In this document: in pieces, positions 8,113 to 12,721 of the stretch
Layout of the letters: each line of letters opens with the position of its first letter
How positions within the stretch are numbered: the stretch's first letter is position 1
DNA from: JAJZSS01 sp964463505
GTDB lineage: Bacteria > Chloroflexota > Anaerolineae > Anaerolineales > UBA4823
NCBI GenBank assembly: GCA_964463505.1
Contig: CAYXDC010000087.1
Span: 1 to 12,721 of the forward strand
Direction: 5' to 3'
Length of the DNA stretch: 12,721 nucleotides
Made by a program: the position numbers and the translations under genes
Notes under the pieces: generated by a model
The model's database searches: none
The model's input: the letters and a program-made list of their open reading frames with translations, nothing else
Told to the model about the DNA's origin: nothing

Positions 8113-8654
8113 CGGGGGTTGCCGGAATAGATGCGTGCCAGGGCCATCCGGTTGGCTTCTGCAGGATCGATGCCGGGATTTTGCTGGATGATCTGGTAAG
8201 CAACAACTTTGCGGGCGGTATTGCTGATCGAACACCCCTGTCGAAAACGCTCAGTATGGGACAGCTGGCGGTAAATTTCAATCTGACGAGGGTCTACTTC
8301 AGCCAGACTGTTATGCAGGATTTGCCGGTATTCAGCAGACAGAGGGGGTTCGCCGATGAGATAGTAACCAGGACGGTGAGGATTACGGCTATAGGCGAGC
8401 TGCATCCCTGCAGCTTGAAAAGCCTGTTTCACCAGACGCATGTCGCGATAGAAATTATCTTTCCAAGCTGCACTGCCAAAGATGTTTTTCCCCAGTCGCA
8501 TCTCGACTCTGGTAATTAATTGCGCCCGTGTCAAATAACGCTCATGCCATAAAATATTCAAGAGAGTCTCTCTCCGGTCCAATGTAAGATCGCGATGGAT
8601 GGTATCTTGATAAATTACTCGCATGGCTGGTGAAGAGGGTTTTAAAAGCAGCAT
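8109..8654 (-). CDS. Unrecognised protein, predicted winged-helix plus small helical domain
   Basis: A 181-residue protein I cannot name. Residues about 25-100 look like a winged helix: RRETLLNILWHERYLTRAQL reads as helices one and two, KDNFYRDMRLVKQAF as a recognition-type helix, and MQLAYSRNPHRPGYYLIG as the wing. Residues about 118-177 (DPRQIEIYRQLSHTERF, then AEANRMALARIY) form a separate helical segment resembling small domains often met beside nucleotidyltransferase-type genes; that similarity is from memory. The stop overlaps the start of the CoA-ester lyase gene as ATGA, so the two are coupled. The ATG at 8654 has no ribosome site; M11 at 8624 is an alternative. A perfect palindrome lies ten bases upstream. 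DNA binding, and control of this acyl-CoA block, is inference. Confidence 0.7.
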   Translation of the reverse strand: MLLLKPSSPAMRVIYQDTIHRDLTLDRRETLLNILWHERYLTRAQLITRVEMRLGKNIFGSAAWKDNFYRDMRLVKQAFQAAGMQLAYSRNPHRPGYYLIGEPPLSAEYRQILHNSLAEVDPRQIEIYRQLSHTERFRQGCSISNTARKVVAYQIIQQNPGIDPAEANRMALARIYSGNPR

Positions 8655-8664
8655 AGCTTGATTT

Positions 8665-8704
8665 TACAACACAAACCTGATTTCTAAATCAGGTTTGTGT
8701 TGTA
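8665..8704. repeat. Perfect palindrome with 19-bp arms between tatC and the winged-helix gene
   Basis: Arms 8665-8683 and 8686-8704 are exact reverse complements around a two-base CT centre. The arms are AT-rich, with six G or C of nineteen. The site lies 39 bases past the tatC stop and ten bases before the next ATG. No T-run follows on either strand, which speaks against a classic intrinsic terminator, but an end-of-transcript hairpin for the tat operon is still possible. The alternative is an operator for the gene that follows. Confidence 0.9.
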
Positions 8705-8743
8705 GGATCCCCTTTAAGTACCAGAAAAGTTTGTTGTCCGAGT

Positions 8744-9649
8744 TTAAGCGTTGGCTCTTTCTTCGGCGCGCCTGGCGCGCCCACGCTGAGCCAGGTAGGC
8801 CAGCCCAATGCTTAAGAAGAACAGCAGGATCAACGGACCCATCACCAAGGTCATGGAAACCGGGTCAATCGTGGGCGTGATCATGGCGGCGACGATGGCG
8901 ATTACCACAATAGCCAGGCGCCACTGGTCTCTGAGCACTTTGGCGTTCACCAGTCCCAGGCTGGCAAACAGATAAATGACCAGCGGAAACTCAAAGGCCA
9001 CCCCAATCCAGAACATCAGGTTGGTCACAAAACTGATATAAGACGAAGGGCGCGGGATAGTGGTGATGCCCATGAAATTGAGCAGGAAGGGCAAGGCGGT
9101 GGGCATCATCACATAAAAGGCAAATGCCATGCCACCGATAAAGAAGATCGTGGCGATGGGGATGGCGAACAGACCGGCAATCCGCGACCGGCGCGATATG
9201 CCTGGGGCGATGAACAGGTAAATCTCGAAGGCTATATATGGGAAAGATAAAGCAAATCCGGATAACAGCGCCACACGCATCACCGTTCCCAGCGGCTCGG
9301 TGACGTCAATGGCGGTTAGCGCTTCCAGGCCGCCTTCCAGGGGAGTGGATAGGAATTCAAGGATAGGTTGGATAAAAGTGAAGGAGAGCACCACTGCAAT
9401 CGCCATGAAGGCGATGGCGCGAAAAAGATGGATGCGCAGGGCATTCAGATGGTACAGGATGCCCATGGGGTTCTGCACGGTCTTGGCAAAAGCATCCGGT
9501 AAGGGGGTGTCTTCTGGCTCTTCGGCGAAGAAATTCCGGATGTTGCGCGTGGCATTGGCAAGGAAGCGATAGATGCCGCGCAAAAACTTGAAAATCAGGC
9601 GGAAGGGTGATGAAAGGATATAGCCCAGTTTTCGTAAGAAATTCCGCAT
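8744..9649 (-). CDS. tatC: Sec-independent protein translocase TatC
   Basis: Core membrane subunit of the twin-arginine translocase, 301 residues against about 250 in E. coli because of a 60-residue basic N-terminal extension (about 1-60). After it come HLNALRIHLFRAI (67-79) and six membrane segments. Conserved landmarks include a Pro after the first segment (STPLEG), SFPYIAFEIYLFIAPG (135-150), FYVMMPTALPFLLNF, VAFEFPL with E220, and ITPTIDP with D262. By motif alignment with E. coli, the first-helix glutamate (E15) becomes A70 and the loop glutamate (E103) becomes S155. Both contact the signal peptide arginines in E. coli. The gene starts three bases after the TatA/B stop and is the last of the fabG-asp23-nusB-tat run. 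It may be a divergent or second TatC of this genome. Confidence 0.93.
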   Translation of the reverse strand: MRNFLRKLGYILSSPFRLIFKFLRGIYRFLANATRNIRNFFAEEPEDTPLPDAFAKTVQNPMGILYHLNALRIHLFRAIAFMAIAVVLSFTFIQPILEFLSTPLEGGLEALTAIDVTEPLGTVMRVALLSGFALSFPYIAFEIYLFIAPGISRRSRIAGLFAIPIATIFFIGGMAFAFYVMMPTALPFLLNFMGITTIPRPSSYISFVTNLMFWIGVAFEFPLVIYLFASLGLVNAKVLRDQWRLAIVVIAIVAAMITPTIDPVSMTLVMGPLILLFFLSIGLAYLAQRGRARRAEERANA

Positions 9650-9652
9650 AGA

Positions 9653-10120
9653 TTAATTTGATCCGCTTTCGTCAGGATTTTGGGGAGGTTCAATCGTTTG
9701 TTCGGGGGCGGGTTCCTCAGCCGGGATATTTTCAGGAACCACTTTGGCCGGGCTGCTGGTAGGCGGGGACTTGGGTGTGTTGATGGTCAAAGGCGGCGTC
9801 GTCCAGGCTGAGAGGTCTTTATCCAGATCTTTGACTTCTTTTTTTAATTCATTCAGACCAATGTCTTTGGTGATTTGCTGCGAGGTGGGCATTTTGTCTT
9901 TTAGTTCTTCCAGCCCGGCTTCGCGCATCAATTTATTCGGCAGATAGCGAATATCTTTTGAGGTCTGCTGGACCATCTGCCAGCCGGGGGAGGTGACCAG
10001 CTTGCGCAGCAGCCGTCCGATGGTCCGGCCTGCCTTAACCATGTCGTTTGGGCCAAGCACGATCAACGCAATCAGTAATATAAAAACAAATTCAAGAGGG
10101 CCGATACCGAGTATATCCAT
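9653..10120 (-). CDS. Twin-arginine translocase subunit TatA/TatB family
   Basis: A 155-residue Tat accessory subunit. One N-terminal membrane helix (about 5-23, IGPLEFVFILLIALIVLGP) with a polar E10 is followed by a hinge and an amphipathic helix (about 25-45, VKAGRTIGRLLRKLV), as in TatA and TatB. A charged helical region (66-105) and a Pro-rich, acidic tail (108-155) follow. The length and the tail favour a TatB-like role, but no separate TatA gene is in this window, so it may serve as both or rely on another locus. The ATG at 10120 lies 12 bases after the nusB stop; the nearest GGAGG lies within the end of nusB, farther away than usual. tatC follows immediately. Confidence 0.88.
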   Translation of the reverse strand: MDILGIGPLEFVFILLIALIVLGPNDMVKAGRTIGRLLRKLVTSPGWQMVQQTSKDIRYLPNKLMREAGLEELKDKMPTSQQITKDIGLNELKKEVKDLDKDLSAWTTPPLTINTPKSPPTSSPAKVVPENIPAEEPAPEQTIEPPQNPDESGSN

Positions 10121-10132
10121 GGTTTGCTGTGT

Positions 10133-10582
10133 CTATTCCTCCTGGCCCGTGGCGAAGCGGCTCAGGGCTTGTTTGATATCATTCTGGCGAGCTGCCAGGC
10201 TGCCCAGCACCCCGTTGACAAAACGGGGCGTGCTGTCCGAACCGTAGGATTTCGCCATTTCCACGGCCTCATTGATCGCCACCTTGATAGGCGTTTTGGC
10301 ATAGATCGCAAATTCCCACAGGGCGATGCGGATGATATTGCGGTCAATGGTGGCTACCTGGTCCAGGGGCCATTCCGGGGCATGTTCGGCAATGAATGTG
10401 TCCAGCTCTTTAATAATCGGAACAATACCCAGGACAATGGCGCGGCTGAACTTTGCCAGGTTGTCGTCCAATTCCGCCTCTTCGATGCGTTCCTGAAGCA
10501 CTTGCCCAGGTGGATGACCGGCGACATCAATTTCGTAAAGTGCCTGCAGAGCTACACTGCGTGCCCTGGTGCGTGGTTTCAT
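10133..10582 (-). CDS. nusB: Transcription antitermination factor NusB
   Basis: All-helical cytoplasmic RNA-binding protein of 149 residues, a normal NusB length, which acts with NusE (S10) on boxA RNA during rRNA transcription. Family signatures are the basic N-terminus PRTRARSVALQALYEID, the central IDRNIIRIALWEF, and the C-terminal INEAVEMAKSYGS followed by RFVNGVLGSL. The ATG at 10582 is chosen; a TTG one codon upstream (10585) is possible and is better spaced from a GAGG eight bases before it. The gene begins six bases after the stop of the Asp23 gene and ends 12 bases before the TatA/B start, so it lies inside the operon. Confidence 0.94.
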   Translation of the reverse strand: MKPRTRARSVALQALYEIDVAGHPPGQVLQERIEEAELDDNLAKFSRAIVLGIVPIIKELDTFIAEHAPEWPLDQVATIDRNIIRIALWEFAIYAKTPIKVAINEAVEMAKSYGSDSTPRFVNGVLGSLAARQNDIKQALSRFATGQEE

Positions 10583-10588
10583 CAAAGG

Positions 10589-10984
10589 TCAGGCCTCAGT
10601 CTCCTGCGGAAAATCTACATCTTCAATATGCACGTTCACTCGCCCTACCGGCATCCCGACCATCTCTGTGATGGCCCGGGAAACATGCTGCTGCACCAGC
10701 CGGCTGACATCGCGGATATTGACATCGGCTTTTAAGATCACATACAGATCGGCATATACATGATCATCCTCGCGGATATCCAGGCGCACGCCCTCGCCTA
10801 CGCCGCGGCGGAACAAGCGATTGACCCCGCCGGGAGTGGGGCTCATGCGACTGACCCCCGGCACGCTCAGCGTGGTCAAGCGTGCGATCGTCAGCAGCAC
10901 CTCAGGTGCAATGGTCGTCTTACCGGTTCTCACGTAGGTTTCGCCGGGCAGATTGGCTTCAGCAGCTACTTTGGATTTGCTCAT
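10589..10984 (-). CDS. Asp23/Gls24 (YloU) family envelope stress protein
   Basis: A 131-residue member of the Asp23/Gls24 family, small alkaline-shock-type proteins found near the membrane in Firmicutes and other monoderm bacteria. Motifs are GKTTIAPEVLLTIARLTTL (21-39), PGVSRM (42-47), then the strand VYADLYVILKADVNI (76-90) and the final VGRVNVHIEDVDF (112-124). The ATG at 10984 is preferred over the in-frame ATG at 10999 because GGAGG stands four bases before it. nusB follows after six bases, the same pairing as in Firmicutes. Exact function is not settled for the family. Confidence 0.9.
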   Translation of the reverse strand: MSKSKVAAEANLPGETYVRTGKTTIAPEVLLTIARLTTLSVPGVSRMSPTPGGVNRLFRRGVGEGVRLDIREDDHVYADLYVILKADVNIRDVSRLVQQHVSRAITEMVGMPVGRVNVHIEDVDFPQETEA

Positions 10985-10988
10985 TTTT

Positions 10989-10993
10989 CCTCC
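10989..10993 (-). promoter_or_regulatory. Ribosome binding site deciding the Asp23 start
   Basis: GGAGG on the minus strand, four bases before the ATG at 10984. The upstream in-frame ATG at 10999 has no such site, and the GGAGG lies within its first codons. Confidence 0.7.
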
Positions 10994-11004
10994 ACGCATC
11001 TCAT

Positions 11005-11751
11005 TTACATCATCGCCATTCCGCCGTCTACACTGAGCACCTGACCGGTGATATAGCTGGCTTCTGTTGAGGCCAGGAAAGCCACCGCGTAGGCGATCTC
11101 AGCCGGCTGCCCCCAGCGACCCAGGGGGATGGCGCTCAGGCTCTGGTTTTTTAGCTCCTCGGGTAGGTCGGCGGTCAGGGCAGTGGGCACAAAGCCAGGC
11201 GCGACCACGTTGACAGTGATGCCGCGTGAAGCCACTTCGCGCGCCAGGGCTTTGGACAGCCCGATCATACCGGCTTTGGAGGCCGAATAATTGGTTTGCC
11301 CGGCCTGCCCCGCCAGCCCGGATACGGAGGATACGTTCACAATCCGTCCGTAGCGCTGCTTGAGCATGCTGCGGATGGCGGCTTTGCAGCAGTTGAACGT
11401 GCCTTTCAGGTTGGTATCCAGCACGATGTCCCAATCCTGCTCGTCCATGCGCAGGATCAGGTTATCGCGCGTCGTGCCAGCATTGTTGACCAGGATATCC
11501 AACCGGCCAAAATCGGCTATTACCTGTTCTACCAGGGCCTTAGCCTGGGCTGGATCGGCGACATCCACCTGATAACCTTGCACGCGGGATCCACTTTGAG
11601 CGGCGACTTCTTGGGCTGCGTCCTGCGTTTGCTCTAGACTGCGGCTGGCTAGAGCTACCTGCGCGCCACTCTTTGCCAGCGTTTCAACAATCGCCCGCCC
11701 GATGCCCCGGCTGCCACCCGTGACGAGGGCTACTCTACCGCTAAAATCCAT
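11005..11751 (-). CDS. fabG: 3-oxoacyl-ACP reductase FabG (SDR family)
   Basis: Short-chain dehydrogenase of 248 residues that reduces 3-oxoacyl-ACP with NADPH in fatty acid synthesis. It has the cofactor motif TGGSRGIG (11-18), NNAG (89-92) and the full catalytic tetrad N114, S142, Y155 and K159 (YSASK). The C-terminal PLGRWGQPAEIAYAVAFLAS and ITGQVLSVDGGM are typical FabG. The ATG at 11751 is chosen, with AAGGAG (11762-11767) ten bases upstream; a GTG at 11757, four bases from that site, would add two residues. It is the first gene of the minus-strand operon and lies 20 bases upstream of the Asp23 start. Related SDR enzymes with other substrates cannot be fully excluded, but the match is close. 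Confidence 0.93.
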   Translation of the reverse strand: MDFSGRVALVTGGSRGIGRAIVETLAKSGAQVALASRSLEQTQDAAQEVAAQSGSRVQGYQVDVADPAQAKALVEQVIADFGRLDILVNNAGTTRDNLILRMDEQDWDIVLDTNLKGTFNCCKAAIRSMLKQRYGRIVNVSSVSGLAGQAGQTNYSASKAGMIGLSKALAREVASRGITVNVVAPGFVPTALTADLPEELKNQSLSAIPLGRWGQPAEIAYAVAFLASTEASYITGQVLSVDGGMAMM

Positions 11752-11841
11752 GTGCACAACGCTCCTTGGTTGATGACCTCAATGTTCAATAACCCTACCA
11801 CGGCATACCAGTTTTTAATCTTGCAGACTGTATATTAGCAC

Positions 11842-11858
11842 CGCCTGATCTGCAGGCG
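11842..11858. repeat. Small inverted repeat at the predicted transcript start
   Basis: CGCCTG (11842-11847) and CAGGCG (11853-11858) pair around a five-base loop. The site begins five bases past the -10 element of the predicted fabG promoter, so it is either an operator or a hairpin at the 5' end of the mRNA. Confidence 0.55.
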
Positions 11859-11863
11859 CAAAC

Positions 11864-11893
11864 ATTATACCGCGAACTACCCACGGCATGCAA
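11864..11893 (-). promoter_or_regulatory. Predicted sigma-70-type promoter of the fabG operon
   Basis: On the minus strand a perfect TATAAT occupies 11869-11864. TTGCAT (11893-11888), 18 bases upstream, is a partial -35 match. The expected transcript would have a leader of about 105 bases before fabG. A second, weaker pair (TTGCGC and TAATAT, 18 bases apart) lies just downstream and could act instead. Confidence 0.5.
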
Positions 11894-11962
11894 AAACCGC
11901 CTCCAAGGATCACGCAGGCTTGTGGACACTATCGGGTAACCTGGAGTACCTGGCGCTGATCA

Positions 11963-11990
11963 CAGGTGTGAAACCCTAAGAGCACACCTG
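11963..11990. repeat. Inverted repeat with 8-bp arms upstream of the fabG promoter
   Basis: CAGGTGTG (11963-11970) and CACACCTG (11983-11990) are exact reverse complements with a 12-base spacer. No T-run follows on either strand. It could be a protein-binding site or chance; it lies about 70 bases upstream of the predicted -35 element. Confidence 0.5.
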
Positions 11991-12017
11991 ATTGAAATGA
12001 TAACTGCCCTTGACAAA

Positions 12018-12721
12018 GGCTCATTGGGAGTTACCGTGATTCAGCCACATATGGTGGTCAGCCTGCGAACCGGCGATAGCCTTCGAGATCAAGGAAAATG
12101 CGTTGGAAAAGATGCTTGAGGTTGAACAAGCCATAACAGCGCCGCTTGAGCACCTTGAGTTTGTTGTTCAACCCTTCAACAAAGCCGCTATTGTCTCGGT
12201 TGACGAAATAGTTGAGGATTTCCTGCCACCAGCGGCCCAGAGTATTGAGGAAAGGGTCAAAACAGCGCAACCCGCTTCTGGCGACGCGTTTGATCCAGGC
12301 CCGGATTTTGGTTTTAGCGGCAGCTGGGGAGATACGTTGATCAAAAATCGTGGTCAATTGCTGCTGCAATGCATAGGCCTGCTTCAGTATGGGCGCGTAC
12401 CACCGGAAGAGCAGCCTGAGGATACGCCTTTCTTCGGCGGTCAAATCAGCAGGCTTCTTGCGCAAGGCCCACAGGCTGCCTTCAGTTGTTTGTACTCTGT
12501 GGCTGGCAGCTCCTTTTTCAGGCGTCCCAGCTCCTGTTTACGCAAATTATCCAGGCCATCTCGGTAAGCTCTGGCAACATGGAAACGATCGATCACGATG
12601 CGGACATGCTTCAGTTCTTCTCGCACGGCTTCGCTAAAGCCTTCGTACATGTCACAACAGACGGTATGGATGGTCTGTTGCAAGCGTTGGGGGATGGAGC
12701 GCAGGAACTCAATGACGGTAT
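12018..12721 (-). mobile_element. ISL3-family insertion sequence, 3' part (runs off right edge)
   Basis: Contains the C-terminal part of an ISL3-type transposase. The end proposed at 12018 begins GGCTCATTGGG, similar to the GGCTCTT-type ends of this family, and lies about 40 bases beyond the transposase stop. The other terminal repeat and the target duplication cannot be checked because the element leaves the window. The boundary is tentative; the family call rests on the protein. Confidence 0.65.
12058..12721 (-). pseudogene. ISL3-family transposase, frameshifted and cut by the window edge
   Basis: DDE transposase fragment in two frames. The upstream part, open to the right edge, reads TVIEFLRSIPQRLQQT, then CCDMYEGF with a catalytic-type Asp and IVIDRFHVARAY, as in ISL3 proteins. 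It stops at 12441. The downstream part is in another frame and has SLWALRKKPADL, then GFVEGLNNKLKVLKRRCYG with the catalytic Glu, ending at 12058. Adding one C to the plus strand near 12479-12480 would join them as LKGSLWALRKKP, the sequence expected for the family. So a single-base deletion is the likely lesion, or an assembly error in a short C run. No programmed-shift signal is evident. Confidence 0.85.

Larger units (their letters stand above)
11752..12017. other. Intergenic region between fabG and the insertion sequence
   Basis: No coding sequence I can support. It holds the fabG ribosome site (11762-11767), the predicted promoter and its hairpin, and an 8-bp inverted repeat nearer the insertion sequence. 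The stretch 11894-11962 shows nothing I recognise. Confidence 0.6.

Noticed and set aside
7186..8130. Plus-strand open frame of 314 codons
   Set aside because: Antisense to the CoA-ester lyase gene, which carries all the conserved motifs.
8113..8235. N-terminal extension of the CoA-ester lyase frame to 8235
   Set aside because: The first 41 codons are a shadow of the preceding gene; the family start motif follows directly after the ATG at 8112.
11963..11990. 8-bp inverted repeat considered as a transcription terminator
   Set aside because: No T-run on either strand and no gene end directly before it.
12010..12015. TTGACA on the plus strand as a -35 promoter element
   Set aside because: No acceptable -10 element at 16-18 bases downstream, and no plus-strand gene follows.

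Overview
The window reads as chromosomal DNA of a GC-rich, probably monoderm bacterium. I suspect Chloroflexota (Anaerolineae-like), from the Asp23-NusB pairing, the thiolase/DUF35 pair and the style of the large carbohydrate-type lipoprotein. This assignment is inference; no rRNA or marker gene is present to settle it.

Layout. (1) 3-1661, plus strand: the last two genes of a PotB/PotC-type ABC importer operon, the first cut by the left edge. (2) 1680-8654, minus strand, read right to left: a small unrecognised protein (predicted winged-helix plus helical domain), a CitE-like CoA-ester lyase coupled to it by an ATGA overlap, an SCP2-type thiolase, its DUF35 OB-fold partner, a two-TM protein with PH-like domains, and a large lipoprotein with three sandwich repeats and a TIM-barrel-like C-terminus. 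This block converges on potC with only 18 bases between stop codons. (3) 8744-11751, minus strand: fabG, asp23/yloU, nusB, tatA/B, tatC in tight order, driven by a good sigma-70-like promoter at 11864-11893. (4) 12018-12721: the 3' part of an ISL3-family insertion sequence whose transposase carries a frameshift and runs off the right edge.

How the genes may work together. The thiolase and DUF35 protein are a familiar pair in which the OB-fold protein accompanies an acyl-CoA-binding thiolase; the CitE-like lyase next to them suggests a small acyl-CoA module. The tat genes with fabG, asp23 and nusB look like a housekeeping operon for lipid synthesis, envelope function, transcription and protein export.

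The points most worth a second look are: a DUF35 protein whose four zinc-ribbon cysteine positions are all replaced; a TatC that appears to lack both glutamates known to contact the twin-arginine motif; a perfect 19-bp-arm palindrome just upstream of the predicted winged-helix gene; a 16-bp-arm hairpin inside the PH-like protein gene; and a lipoprotein that looks like a glycosidase without the usual catalytic glutamates. I found no CRISPR array, tRNA, rRNA or recognisable riboswitch.
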